From contig JAKSZU010000002.1 of assembly GCA_026018925.1 (NCBI GenBank), positions 49,217,337 to 49,281,336 on the forward strand: a DNA stretch of 64,000 bases. The letters are read 5' to 3'. The notes below the pieces were generated by a model. That model was not told the DNA's origin, ran no database searches, and saw only the letters and a list, made by a program, of their open reading frames with translations. A program made the position numbers and the translations under genes. The DNA is from Tupaia tana. Lineage: Eukaryota > Chordata > Mammalia > Scandentia > Tupaiidae. Of the stretch, positions 21,353 through 32,677 are shown one piece after another. Position 1 is the stretch's first letter; the number at the start of each line of letters is the position of its first letter.

Positions 21353-22081
21353 TTTACTAAGCCTTGCTCACACATTTGCAAATAGACTATTCATTAAGCT
21401 GTCCTCAAATTACCCAGTTGGCTGTCTCATCTGCTTCCTGCCAGGCCCCTAACCCAGAGAAGGCTTGCCAAGTGTCATAGTCTGGCCCTTGCAAAACTCT
21501 CCACCTCATCTTACACTTCGCTCCTCTTCCCTCTGCTATGCCTTTCTAACAACCTGCTTTCAGATCCTCAGATATGCTCCTGGATTCGCAGTATTAACAG
21601 GCATACATCCTCCTTATCTTGGAGCCATTTGAAATTGTATAGAAACATGTGCAACATTGTCTTAGGCCAGGGTCCCAGGCTAGCAGATGCTTGGGACAGA
21701 GATTTGTGCACAGGAAGTTCAACATGGAAAACCCTAGAGATCTGCACCTCACAGGGCTGAGCATAAGGAGATGTTGGGCTGGGAGTCATTTCCCACAAAA
21801 GCCTCACCTAGACCCATGGGAGCTGGAGCTCGGATGGCCCTTCGGAACTGTACAGCACTGAGGCAAGAAGGCTGGGTCTTTGTACTCCCCATGGACAAGT
21901 GCTGGAAGCGAGCTGCTGCTGGGAGAAGCCATAACCTTGGGCAAGGCAGCTTCCTTCAGCAAAGGCTGGTCCTGGGAGGGTATCAGCTGTAAACTGTCAG
22001 CAAGAAGCACCCCCTAGCAGCGGGGAAACTAGGCCCTTGATTCTGAAGGGCTGATCTGCAGGGTATACCACAATACCCATC
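21353..22081. other. non-coding, probably old LTR/LINE remnants
   Basis: 21640-22020 has the feel of an old MaLR-type LTR, but I cannot assign it. Overlapping ORFs here have no family. Confidence 0.3.
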
Positions 22082-22097
22082 AAGAAATCTTGTGCCT

Positions 22098-22347
22098 GGG
22101 AACCAGCAGTTAGCGTAATGGCTATGTCGCTGGACTCCCACGTAGTCGACCGCGGTTCGCGTCTCGGACCCGGTGGCTTACAACTCACGCCGGGCACGTG
22201 TGCGTGCGTGCCCAAGATCCCGAGAGGAGAATGGAGGAGAAGGGATTGCGGCGTGACCATCCCCCCTGGGGGGTGATTTCTCGCTTTCTGTCTCTATGTC
22301 TCTCTCTGTCTGTCTGGCGAGCGCACGCGCCCTATAGCAAAAATCTC

Positions 22348-22382
<35 letters not shown>

Positions 22383-22541
22383 ACGCCGGGCGCGTGTGCG
22401 TGCGTGCCCAAGATCCCGAGAGGAGAATGGAGGAAAGGGATTGCGGCATGACCATCCCCCCTGGGGGGTGATTTCTCACTTTCTGTCTCTATGTCTCTCT
22501 CTGTCTGTCTGGCGAGCGCAAAAAAAAAAAAAAAAAAAAAA
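22098..22541 (+). mobile_element. chimeric L-type SINE dimer
   Basis: A full L-type copy with A tail (22098-22379) runs directly into a second copy that lacks the tRNA head and the last bases (22380-22519), then a second A tail. The 16-bp repeat AAGAAATCTTGTGCCT flanks the whole unit (22082-22097, 22542-22557) and is absent between the copies, so both arrived in one event. Confidence 0.9.
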
Positions 22542-22619
22542 AAGAAATCTTGTGCCTAAAAACTTATTCAGAGGAAGCATAGATATAGGCAAAGAGGCGA
22601 GTACAAGGATGTTTATTAA

Positions 22620-22828
22620 GGCTCTGTGACACAGCTATAAATGCACTGCTCAAGAGAAGCCAGATATATGGCAACATAGCTCGAATCCCGTCTGGTCAGC
22701 CTAAAACACACTAGGCATCTATCTGCACAAGTGCCCAAGGTCCAGTGCACTAGAGAACTAGAGGAAGGTAATCGTGGTGCACACACACTCACACATACAC
22801 ACAATTATGAAAAAAATAAAAAGAACAA
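22620..22828 (+). mobile_element. diverged tRNA SINE, O-like
   Basis: Shares GCACTGCTCAAGAGAAGCC with 17764-18046. CA-rich end. Confidence 0.65.
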
Positions 22829-22849
22829 GTAAAAAAGAGCATTTGTTTA

Positions 22850-22960
22850 TGATGGGGAGAATATTAGATACAACATAAATATCCAATAATGGAAAACTAA
22901 TTACATTAAGTACAGTACATTGAGAGAATGTAATACCATGTAACTATTTTTTTTAAAAAA
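22850..22960 (+). repeat. L1 3'-end scrap
   Basis: AACATAAATATCCAATAATGG followed by decayed sequence typical of L1M 3' regions. Confidence 0.45.
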
Positions 22961-23021
22961 AAGTTACAGGCCAGCCAACTGCTGGTCCCAGTCATTCGTT
23001 TTTTAAAAAGAATTATTTATT

Positions 23022-23296
23022 TGGGACCAGCAGTTGGCGTAATGGCTATATCACTGGACTCCCATGTAGCTGACCGCAGTTTGAGTCCCAGACCTGGTGA
23101 CTTAAACTCACGATGGGAGCATATACGTGAGTGCCCAAGATCCCGAGAGGAGAATGGAGAAGAAGGGATTGCGGCGTGGCCATCCCCCTTGGGGAGGGGA
23201 TTTCTCGCTTTCTGTCTCTCTGTCTTTCTCTGTCTTTCTGGCGAGCGCACATGCCCTATAGCAAAGACCTCTTAAAAAAAAAAAAAAAAAAAAAAA
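23022..23296 (+). mobile_element. L-type tRNA SINE
   Basis: Full copy with a 22-A tail. Confidence 0.92.
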
Positions 23297-23744
23297 GGAA
23301 CAAAACTCATGACTAAGTTTGCTCAGACCAACCAAATCATTACCTATTTCTCCTAGGTAAGCAGAGATAGCAGACATGACTATTTTAAAGAAGTTTCCCA
23401 AGTGATTGTAATATGCACTCAGGGTTAAGAAACATTGCTATCGATAGATAAGGAGGCTGCTCATCTAGTGAGAACTGAGCAGCTCTGAGAGGCCGGCCTG
23501 TTTAGAAATAGTACCAACCACTCTCACAAACTCCCTCCATGACCTAATATAGTAGCAAACAGCAGCCTTTCCCCTCCGCAGGTACTCTGGGACCAGGCAT
23601 TAGCGTGGTCTATTTAAGCTACTCCATCTGAACTGCACCCCTACTCTCAGTTATACACCAGGAAGCCAGAAATTAATATGACACAGTTCCTCCTTTGAGG
23701 AGCTCACAGACAAGTCAACACACTTTTCATACATTAGTAAAAAG
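23297..23744. other. unique sequence, no gene seen
   Basis: Nothing recognisable. Confidence 0.4.
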
Positions 23745-24030
23745 CGATGCTGGCCACCATTTATCAGGTATTTGCAGTGTTTCAGACCTATCCTAAGACT
23801 TTGGGTATTTACTCATTTAATTTCCCAACAACCTTATGAGATAGATACCACTACTATCAAGCCCAATTGAGACAAGGCTCCCGGGCCACAAAGAAGTTAG
23901 GTAATTGCCTAAGATCCTTTAGCTAGTTATGTAATTGCCTAAGACCCTTTAGCTAGTCATAGCTCAGATAGGAGTCAAACCCAGGCAGTCTGGCTCCTGC
24001 ATCCATATCCTTAACCACCACACTGTGGAT
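23745..24030 (-). repeat. MIR SINE with internal 30-bp duplication
   Basis: Near-complete MIR: ACTCATTTAATTTCCCAACA, GTAATTGCCTAAGATCC and AAACCCAGGCAGTCTGGCTC in consensus order on the minus strand. The unit starting at 23901 repeats at 23931 with one change. Confidence 0.85.
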
Positions 24031-24060
24031 TAGGGAATGTGTTAAAAGTCAGTGACACAT

Positions 24061-24328
24061 GGGACCAACAGTTGGCGAAATGACTATGTCACTGGACTCC
24101 CATGTATTCAACTGCAGTTTGAGTCCTGGACCCGGTGGCTTAAACTCATGCCGGGCACATGTGCATGCGTGCCTAAGATCCCAAGAGGAGAATGGAGGAG
24201 AAAGAATCGCAGCATGGCCATCCCCCTGGGGGGGGGGGGGATTTCTCACTTTCTGTCTCTCTGTCTTTTTCTTTCTGGCAAGCGCACGTGCCCTATAGAA
24301 AAACCTCTCCAAAAAAAAAAAAAAAAAA
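24061..24328 (+). mobile_element. L-type tRNA SINE
   Basis: Full copy with a 12-G run in the CCCTGGGGGG segment. Confidence 0.9.
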
Positions 24329-24341
24329 GTCAACAACACAG

Positions 24342-24603
24342 GCTGGCAGGTGGCATGAGGGTTAAGGTAGCTGACTCCCACATGGTTGACCATGGTTTGA
24401 GTATCAGAACCTACAGCTTGAAAATCACACCAGGTGTGTGCGCTGATGTGCCCGGAATCTGAAGAGGAGAATGGAAGAAAAGGGACTGTGTTATGGCCAT
24501 CCCCCTAGGGAGTGCTTTCTTGCTTTCCCTCTCTCTCTCTCTCTTTCTTTCTCTCTGTTTCTCCAGCAAGCACAAGCACCCTACAGTAAACTTAAAAAAA
24601 AAG
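24342..24603 (+). mobile_element. O-type tRNA SINE
   Basis: Head GGCTGGCAGGTGGCATGAG, end CACCCTACAGTAAAC. Confidence 0.87.
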
Positions 24604-24679
24604 TAATAAATTATTATTATTTATTATTATTCTTTGATTCAACATCTCTTTGTATTGATGTTGATTCAAAGAACAGTGA

Positions 24680-25135
24680 ACAATCCAGAATGGCTGTGAT
24701 GGGCTGAAAAGTTGGAAAGGAACTAGACTGTGAAAGGCCTGTAGGCCATTGGCAAGGGTTTCTGTTTTATGTACTGTAGATAAAGGGTAGCCAGTCTGAG
24801 TTTAAACTGAGGAACAGAATGAACAGATCCTCGTTTTAGGAGATAAGAATAGAATAACCACAGGGTGGAGAGTTGGAGGCTGAGCAGAGTAGCTCCAACA
24901 AACTATGCCAGTCAGATGAAGGTGGTATTGGTGGACGGAGGGGAGGGGCAGGGTTCTTACACGCTTCTGCCTTCAGATGACGGGATTTCATGCCTGGTGG
25001 AGATGGACAAGAAGAGGAAGGTAGCTTCCAGGTGTATAATGAGAGACTTAGCAGGTAAGTGCTCTGAAGAGGGAAAGTGGGTCTGTGGACAGCAGGCAGA
25101 GTAGAGTTCAGTTCAGTTTTGGTTGCATTAGGTTT
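24680..25135 (+). repeat. ancient mammalian repeat fragment
   Basis: GAAAGGCCTGTAGGCCATTGG and neighbouring words recall a long, common old repeat. Other pieces of similar type lie at 61415-61500, 61741-61900, 62330-62410 and 63408-63745. Family name not recalled. Confidence 0.5.
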
Positions 25136-25279
25136 CCACAAAACTTACTCCCAGCTGGTAAGAGGCATGACAGTTAAAGTACTTCAGACCCTTTGGGTTT
25201 GCTGAGCTATTTCTTCACAAAATCATAAATATAGAATCTAAAATTTCTTAGAAATGTATTGATGTTAGAAGTTAGATGT

Positions 25280-25356
25280 GGGACCAGCAGGTGGCGTGGT
25301 GGTTAAGGCACTGAACACTCCCACATGGCAGACCATGGTTCACGTCCTGAACCTGG

Positions 25357-25417
<61 letters not shown>

Positions 25418-25505
25418 CCTCTCTGTGTGTGTCTCTCTCTGGTAAACTTTTTTTTAAATAAATGAATGAATAAATAAAAAAATTAAAAATAAATAATTTT
25501 TTAAA
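25280..25505 (+). mobile_element. S-type tRNA SINE
   Basis: Head GGGACCAGCAGGTGGCGTGG, CT microsatellite 25363-25409. Confidence 0.9.
25363..25409. repeat. (CT)n microsatellite
   Basis: 47 bp of CT inside the SINE. Confidence 0.95.
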
Positions 25506-25837
25506 AGTTAGATGTAATCTGAAGTGAAACTGAGAAGCAACCCATAATGATGATGTTGTTGTTTCAAAAAGTGTCATCTTAGCAAAAATTTTAAAAATAC
25601 TCTCTTTATACTAAGTAAGGAATCCAAAAATAACCAAACCAACCCCAAATGAGATCCATGAGAAATGAAAAACACATACTCTTCAGCTACCTAAATATTT
25701 GAGTTCTATTTTAAGAATAGTGGTGGCACTGGGTGTGTGTGTTTAGATATATTTAGTTCTAAATAAAATTTTCTCATCTTAACTTTTGACTTAGTGCTTC
25801 AACTACCTCCTTTTTGTCTTCACATGGTTTGCTTTAT

Positions 25838-26080
25838 TTTGGAGAGGTTTTTGCTATAGGCCAGAAAGACAGAGAGAGAGACAGAGAGACAGAAAGTGAG
25901 AAATCACCCCCCAGGGGGGATGGCCACACTGCAATCCCTTCTCCTCCATTTTCCTCTCAGGATCTTGGGCACGCGTGCACATGCGCTCGGCCTGAGTTTA
26001 AGCCACCAGGTCCAGGACTCGAACCAGAGTCAACTACACGGGAGTCCAGCAACATAGCCATTACGCCAACTGCTGATCCC
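25838..26080 (-). mobile_element. L-type tRNA SINE
   Basis: Flanked by ACATGGTTTGCTTT on both sides (about 25822 and 26083). Confidence 0.92.
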
Positions 26081-26180
26081 AACATGGTTTGCTTTTATCT
26101 ACTAAGACTAAACTTGGATGAAGAGATACTCATAGAATGACTATTTATTGCTGAATGTAGCCATATATTATGTGACTAGT

Positions 26181-26356
26181 GGGGCCGGAGAGTGGCATAG
26201 TGGTTAAAGGCACTGGACTCCCACATGGCCAACTGTGGCTCAAGTCTCAAACCTGATGGCTTCCTTTCTCATGTTCCCTCTCTCTCTCTGTCTCTCTCTG
26301 GTCAAATTGGCAAATAATAATAAATAAAGTTAAAATAAGATAATTCTTTTTTAAAA
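26181..26356 (+). mobile_element. S-type tRNA SINE
   Basis: Flanking repeat TATGTGACTA on both sides. Confidence 0.9.
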
Positions 26357-26840
26357 AGTATGTGACTAAGATTTAACTATGAATAAATTATATTCACACT
26401 TAAAGTCAAAGTATAACTCAGGAATGGAATTATTTCTGAGAAGTAAAACAGCCCAGATTAGTTTCAAACCATTGTAAAAGAAAAGAAAAAAGTAATTTTA
26501 TTTCCTCTTGCATGAGCATTGACCATTTTTAAAAGATAAAACCAACTTTTTTGATACTTTTCTGTAAGTTTATATTAGATATAAACTAATTGGGGCAGAG
26601 GTCAGTGTAATGATCAGCTTTAGGATTCAAAACAACCCTACTAGCCTCCGGAAACAGCCACTCTTCTTTAAGAAAGTTTTTGGCTTATTACTGTAATTTA
26701 GTGGAGACGGAAGCTTTAACCATGGCCACCATGCAATCTGAACTGTCCCTGATTATCTCAATGTTGTATAACCCACTAGACCATAAAGCCACGTGTGCAC
26801 AGGATCACCCCACGGTCAAATAAAAGTGGTCCACATTTTT
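26357..26840. other. unique sequence, no gene seen
   Basis: Nothing recognisable beyond ordinary AT-rich DNA. Confidence 0.4.
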
Positions 26841-27068
26841 GGGCCAGAGAGAGGCACATGGGTAACTCAAAACTGACCCACCTGAGAAGGGTCTGGTTTT
26901 GTGCCTGGAGACACACCAGGCACACACATGCCCACGATCTGGAACTGGTGAAAGCTAGGATAGATCACAACAGAGAACCTGTTGGGGGTGCCTGTCTCTG
27001 TCTCTGTTTCTCTGTCTCTGTCTCTGTTTATCTCACTCTTGGAAGAAAGAAACGAACAAGTTTTTTTA
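26841..27068 (+). mobile_element. E-type tRNA SINE
   Basis: CCTGTTGGGGGTGCCTGTC, a (TCTCTG)n tract and a GGAAGAAAGAAACGAAC end distinguish this class. Confidence 0.75.
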
Positions 27069-27536
27069 AACAGTAATGTATATGAGAGACTCAAGTAGGC
27101 CCTAAATACACAAGCACGTTACAGGAGGAAGTGACCCAGACACCAGGGCTCATGCCAGCTCAGCACCTTCTCTCCCCTAGCTTGCACCTGTGCCCTCAGG
27201 GAGCGTCCCCTCTGCTCAGATGATGGTGAAAGAGAAAACTGGAGTCTGATTTATAGAAAGTTCTGCACTATACACAGGGACTACCCCAAAGTGAACAGCA
27301 GTCACTCTACAAACCCCTCTGAAAGGGAGTGGGGAAGAGAAATAGCCCCATGAATTATAAGAAGTGCACTAGCTTGTCCATTTTGCTTGGAAGGACAAGT
27401 GGCCAGAGATAGGAGTCTATACCAATTCATGGGTTGTGGCCAATGATTTGACTGGATGGTCTTGGAAGGGCCAGGTTTGGAAAATCAGTGGCAAGTTGGT
27501 CTGGGTAAAAGATATACAAAGGTATATGGGCAAAGA
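27069..27536. other. unique sequence, no gene seen
   Basis: No recognisable feature. Confidence 0.4.
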
Positions 27537-27644
27537 CTGTGATTTCTTGCTTTCTGTCTCTCTGTCCCCCTCTGTCTTTCTGGTCAGCACAAGTGTCTTA
27601 TAGCTAAAAACTCTCAAATAAATAAATAAAATAAAAATAAATTG
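27537..27644 (+). mobile_element. L-type SINE, 3' half only
   Basis: Begins in the body at GACTGTGATTTCTTGC and ends CTTATAGCTAAAAACTC with an AAATAA tail; the head is absent. Confidence 0.8.
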
Positions 27645-27675
27645 AAATGATGGTTGGGTCACTCCGGTTAAGAAC

Positions 27676-27931
27676 CATGACCAGTAGATGGCATAATGGT
27701 TATGTCGCTGGACTCCCACTTAGTCGACCATGGTTCGAGTCCTGGACCCAGTGGCTTGAAACTCACTCTGGGCGCATGTGCATGCATGCCCAAAATCTTA
27801 AGAAGAGAATGGAGAACAGATTGTGGCATGGCCCTCCCCCTAGGGGGCAGATTTCTCACTTTCTGTCTCTGTCTCTCCAGTGAGTGTACACACCATTACA
27901 GCAAAAGTCTTTCTTAAAGAAAATAAATAAA
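27676..27931 (+). mobile_element. L-type tRNA SINE
   Basis: The left flank GAACCATGAC recurs only at about 28051, beyond a 110-bp AT-rich module that follows the SINE. The two may have inserted as one unit. Confidence 0.85.
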
Positions 27932-27944
27932 CTGGGCTGGACTG

Positions 27945-28050
27945 AGGTGCATATCATGCTGAGTAAAGTGCTGATGTATAGTGATTAAATGTATAAATAA
28001 TAATTAAAATTAATAAATAAAAAATATCATTAAAAATAAAAATTAAAAAT
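27945..28050 (+). repeat. AT-rich module, possible LINE 3' end
   Basis: GCTGATGTATAGTGATTAAAT followed by ATAAATAAT resembles the 3' motif of 7414-7613 and 20736-20790, at lower similarity. Confidence 0.35.
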
Positions 28051-28131
28051 GAACCATGACAAGCTGAAGTATTGACAGTAAAGGAAATATGGAATTTAAA
28101 ATGGAAGAAAATAGCTCTAAATGTCACCTGC

Positions 28132-28512
28132 AGGACCAGCTAGTGACATGGTGGTTAAGGTGGCTGAATTCCACATGGCTGAGGATCTGGTGGCTTGAAA
28201 AACACATCATGGGGGCCAGCAGGTGGCATGGTGGTTAGGGGCACTGGACTCCCATATGGCCGACCACGGTTAAGAGTCCAGGACCTGGTGGCTTGCTTTC
28301 TCACTTTCCCTCTTTCTCACTCTGTCCCTCTTGGTCAAATAAATAAATAAATAAAATTAAGTTAAATAAAATAATTTTTAAAAAGAAAGAAAAAGAAAAA
28401 CACACCAGGTATATGTAAAAATGCCTAAATCCTGAAAGGAGAATTGGAGAAGGTATTATGACATGACCATCCCCCATAGGGATGCTTTTTCTTTCCTCCT
28501 CACAACTCCAAT
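28132..28512 (+). mobile_element. O-type SINE split by an S-type SINE
   Basis: Head part 28132-28208 and body part 28396-28512. GAAAAACACAYCA borders the inserted copy on both sides. Confidence 0.85.
28209..28395 (+). mobile_element. S-type SINE nested in an O-type copy
   Basis: Head GGGGGCCAGCAGGTGGCATGG and AAATAA tail, inside 28132-28512. Confidence 0.9.
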
Positions 28513-28550
28513 GATCACATGTCATCTAGGAAGTCAAATTATATATTATA

Positions 28551-28576
28551 ACACACACACACACACACACACACAC
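28551..28576. repeat. (AC)13 microsatellite
   Basis: 26 bp of AC. Confidence 0.95.
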
Positions 28577-28907
28577 GATCAACTGCAGCCATGTGACCAG
28601 TTGCAGAAATGAGAATTGTAAGCTATAAGTATTTCTTCCCTATCTTTGTGTGTGTATATGAAGCAAATGTTTTTGTTCTCTTCCTTCATTCCTTATGATC
28701 TAAACTAAGCTGTACTAATACTGGTTAACTTTACATTACAGTAGTCACCTTACAGGATATCAAGAGTAAAACACGATCCATTCTGCAGCTTCTTCTTGAG
28801 AAAGTGTTCTGGTTGTATGCAGTATAATTGTTTCAAGTTAGGCAGAAGTATGCCCTTGTTTCTGTTACTGTCTTTATTTGTAGGTCAAGTACAGCTCAAA
28901 ATGTGGG

Positions 28908-29131
28908 CAGGACAAACTCTGTAGCCTAGCAGTTAAGGAAGGTGGACCCCACATGGCCAGCTGCAGTTTGAGCTTGACCCTGGCAATTTGAAAACCATGC
29001 CATGTGAGTGCATGAGTCCAAACAGGATGGAGAGAAAGAAGGAATTGCAGCATGACCATACCCCATTGGGGAGTACTGTTCTTCCTTCACTGTCTCTTTG
29101 GAAAGTACTTGTGTCCTCTGACAATTTGAGG
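28908..29131 (+). mobile_element. O-type tRNA SINE
   Basis: Diverged copy, end TGTCCTCTGACAATTTG. Confidence 0.75.
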
Positions 29132-29877
29132 GAAAAAAGTGTGCAGGTGCCAAGTTAACAAGGGGTGGACTGTAATGGGCAGTTTGTGTCAAGTTAGCTA
29201 GTCTCCAGTTATTCTACTGAACGCTAATCTAGACGTTGCTATTAATGCAAGGATTATCCTAGAGTGGGAGTGATTCTATCAACTGAAAATCTGAGGTTAC
29301 TTGAAGAAATTCCACCTATAGACCACAGCTACCACTTACTGGCTTGAGTCCAGGCATTTTTTCAAAGGTCCAAAGGAATTCAGGGTTGTAATAGTGGAGA
29401 AACCACAATTTAGTAAACCAAAGTGACTTATGGACCTTTGTGCTGATATGCTAAGATTCAGAGACTTAGCATATGCTGTTCCTTCCACCAGGAATTTTCC
29501 CGAGACCTTCCCACAACTGTCTTGTCATTCAGATCCCAGTTCATGTCCAAGACACTTGAGTTCTTTCAACCCTCAGTCCCTAGTCCTGCCATCCTGGTGT
29601 TTTCCTCATGGCATTATCTGACAGCACACTATATTATCACACAAATACTTTCTCAATTAATGTAGAAGACCTTGCCCAGCATACAATCTTCAGTTCCCTG
29701 GCATGGAGCAAATAACTGAAGTAAAAGTACTCCCTCAAAGGTCTGAAGATGTCAGTTTTTGGATGGAATTTGTGTCAAACCGTCTACTAGTTGGTATATC
29801 CATAATGGTTTAAACCAACACCCATAACCACCACCCATGAAGTATTCCTTGCACCAGAAAACTTAAAATTCAATGGA
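29132..29877. other. old repeats downstream of CD24
   Basis: 29440-29640 (CATATGCTGTTCCTTCCACC and the following words) looks like an L2-type LINE fragment; the rest is unassigned. No gene. Confidence 0.4.
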
Positions 29878-29902
29878 TTGCTCTTTCAGCCATTCATTTC
29901 TC

Positions 29903-29908
29903 TTTATT
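29903..29908 (-). terminator. CD24: CD24 poly-A signal AATAAA
   Basis: AATAAA on the minus strand within GTAAATAAAGAG, as at the human CD24 3' end. Cleavage is expected near 29878-29885. Confidence 0.85.
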
Positions 29909-30331
29909 TACAGTTTGTGTTCAATGCAAATCAATTCCATAACATGAGAAGTTACTAAGAATCAAAGCATAAATACACAAACACAATATACAATCCAAAA
30001 TAGATGGACAGCATTCAGGTATGAAGCAAAGGGGAGTGTTCATTCACACACACAGTCGCTTCAGATCTGCTCAATCTGGTTCTTCTCATGTACGTTTCTA
30101 AAAATGAGGGGAAATGACTTGGTGGCCATTAGATACTGGAACAGAACCTAAGCATCCGTGTGTGACCATGCGAACAAAATACTTCAGGGGTGTGTATTTG
30201 TAAAAAGGTTTTCGTGTTGAGGCTGTTGGAAAAGATTTTCCAGAATCAAGCTCACTTGAGGTTCTAACTATCTAAAAATATTGACTGATAACAGAAAGTG
30301 TTTCAAATGTGGCTATTCTGATCCATAGGTT

Positions 30332-30357
30332 AAAAAAAAAAAAAAAAAAAAAAAAAA
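30332..30357. repeat. A26 homopolymer in the CD24 3'UTR
   Basis: 26 consecutive A on plus, read as U26 in the transcript. Confidence 0.95.
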
Positions 30358-31444
30358 GTATTTACAGAAAGCGTATAAAAGTTTCTGTGAATTTTAAGCA
30401 AGTTAGCCTCCATTCTTCATTTCCCAAATACCTGATTTACAGTTTTGGCTCCTTCACAAAAAAATTTAATTTCAAGGTTTGTAATTCTACCTTCAAAACA
30501 TCATTTTTTTAATGTAAAAAATGCAGAAATTTAACGTATGCAGAAATAAAAAGCAGCATTTTTAAATTAGTTGAGGTCAATGTGATTCTACTCTTTTAAA
30601 ATGGTTTACTAAAAAAAAAAAAAAAAGTTTAACTAAATGAACCTGGTGCTCTTGTCCAATGAAAACAGGTGACGGAAAATGTCTACCATTTGACTTCATA
30701 AGGTTAAGCAATATTCACCCAATATGCTTGGGTTTGGGGGTAGATTTCAATCCATCATTGCCCTAGCACATCTCAATGACTACATAAAAGATCAAATGTC
30801 CAACCCAAAGCCTCAGAGGAAAAGAGTTCAGTTCCCCAGAAAACAGTAATAGCTTTACAAAGTGAAATTTTACTAGAGTATACCGGCATTAAATTAGTAC
30901 TGCTGAAACGATACGCTGAGGGTTTACAGTAATGCCGGGAAGTTCCTTCTATTGTACACATAAATAGAATCATGGAAAGTTTTCATATTACCTAATTGTT
31001 TTATGGCCTTATGGATTTAATGAACCAAATGAAAACGGAATCTCCATTCTACATCCCATTCTTTATCTCTAGATAAGATACAATCTATTCTTAATTTCAA
31101 GGTAGAGTTTTACGTGTCCATATTTCTTAAGCCACATTTAAGGAAATCATGTCTTAACTAATTTCGAGTGTTGTCTCTTCATCTTGTACACGAAACTCCA
31201 GCAGGTTTAATCTTGGCATTTATCATCTGGTCAAGTCCTTCACATGTTCTTCAACCAATCAAATCTGGGATTCACAACGTCTTCTGTGTCGATAAAATAA
31301 GGTGTGGAATTAGTAGATTCGATGAAGACCTGTTTCTGTTTTGTTTCGTTTTGCTTTGTTTTCCTTGCCACACTGGACTTCTAGATGCCATTTGGATTGG
31401 GTTTAGAAGATGGGGAAGTGTAGCTATTTCTTGGCCTGAGTCTC

Positions 31445-31612
31445 TCAACAGTAGAGGTGTAGAAGAGAAAGCGAGATCACAAGGAGACTGGCTGTTGACT
31501 GCAGGGCACTGCCAACGGCCTTGGTGGTGGCATTAGCTGGGTTTGGGGCAGCCGAGGTATTCTGGGAGGAGTTACTTGGAAGTGTTACAACAGTTGTTTG
31601 ATTTGAATAAAT
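31445..31612 (-). CDS. CD24: CD24 exon 2 coding part
   Basis: Encodes residues 24-78 and the stop (TGA, 31445-31447). The acceptor is TTTTAG just before 31612. The peptide starts IYSNQTT and ends LLHLYC. N-glycosylation sequons lie at N27 (NQT), N37 (NSS), N41 (NTS) and N50 (NAT), and the Ser/Thr-rich stretch offers O-glycan sites. The GPI signal follows: G57 lines up with the human omega residue G59, then a spacer and a hydrophobic tail ([14 protein letters not shown]). The mature chain is therefore only about 30-34 residues and acts as a glycan carrier on the outer leaflet. Odd points: the whole protein is 78 residues (human 80), and the last residue is Cys instead of Ser, although it is removed with the GPI signal. 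Confidence 0.95.
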   Translation of the reverse strand: MYSNQTTVVTLPSNSSQNTSAAPNPANATTKAVGSALQSTASLLVISLSLLHLYC

Positions 31613-31805
31613 CTAAAACATACAAAAAGTTACACTGATAAATGTCAAGTCAGTTACCGTCACACACACTTTAATACACACTTGAGGTGGGTAACAGTTT
31701 TGCATTGCTTTTTCCATTGTTCTATTACTTGTCTCATGGGATTCTGATTCAGTCCTACCAAAGTCATTCCTATTAGTGCCAAAACAAACTAGAGATGCCC
31801 AAAAA

Positions 31806-32058
31806 ATGCAATCAGCGAGAGCGTGGTGACTAAAGGAGCCGAATCTCACATGGCTGATCCCGTGGTTTGAGCTTGGACCTGGCAGCTTGAAAACCAGAGC
31901 AGGCCATGTGGGTAGTGCCCAAAATCCAGAGGGGAGAATAGAGAAGGAATTGTGGGCTGACCATACCCCCCCAACGGTAATCACTTAATTTCCCTCTGTC
32001 TCTTGTGCGAGGAGAGGTCCCTTATGTCTAAAATTTTAAAATAAATAACATTTAAAAA
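31806..32058 (+). mobile_element. O-type tRNA SINE (CD24 intron)
   Basis: Diverged copy, antisense to CD24; end CCTTATGTCTAAAAT. Confidence 0.75.
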
Positions 32059-32256
32059 GAATGAAAATACGAACAACAACAAACCTATACAACTCCAAGG
32101 CAAGAGTATGACTATTTTTAATTTTGCAAGGAATCAATGTCACAGTTAATTAACCCAATATCTGATTTACACTGATTTACTGGTATTGCAATAAAGTTAT
32201 CTCTACGTCAGAAAGGGGGAGATTTTAAAGCTCCACACAAAATGCTTGGACTTTTG

Positions 32257-32472
32257 GCTGGCAGGTGGTGTGGTGGTGAAGGCACTGAACTGTTATATGG
32301 CTAACTGGTGTGAGCCCCAGAACCCGCGAGTTGAAGATAGCACCAGGCATATGTATATGCATGCCCCAAATCCCGAGAGAAGACAGGACTGAGGCATGGC
32401 CTTCCCTCCTCCCCTGGCCTCTGTGATTTCTCACTTTCCCTCTGGCACATACACACCCACTATTATCAAAAA
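32257..32472 (+). mobile_element. O-type tRNA SINE (CD24 intron)
   Basis: Head GGCTGGCAGGTGGTGTGG, no box-B consensus left. Confidence 0.8.
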
Positions 32473-32677
32473 ACTAAAAACATCACTGTGGTTTATGGTA
32501 CTAGAATTAATTAGATCAATGTCTACCTTGGATTTACTAGGTAACTTTCACATACTCATTTAACACAGTCTTTATGGTTTGACTTAGCCTTTGACTTAAG
32601 GGAGACACTGGCTATCTGGGTATCTCAGTCTTAACTAAAGGGTGCCTTTTATCTGTTCTCTTGAAATCTTAAAACTA

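Larger units (their letters stand above)
29878..31444 (-). other. CD24: CD24 3'UTR
   Basis: About 1,567 nt of non-coding exon 2. No recognisable SINE lies in it, although its surroundings are full of them. It contains two homopolymers (A26 at 30332-30357 and A16 at 30611-30626 on plus, so U-runs in the mRNA) and many AU-rich patches. The human 3'UTR, as I remember it, carries an Alu that is not found here. Post-transcriptional control through this UTR is known for CD24, but no specific element is assigned here. Confidence 0.85.

Noticed and set aside
29878-31612. CD24 exon 2 as a processed pseudogene
   Set aside because: It has a proper splice acceptor, an open frame and a matching exon 1 with donor 4 kb away; a processed copy would contain exon 1 joined to exon 2.
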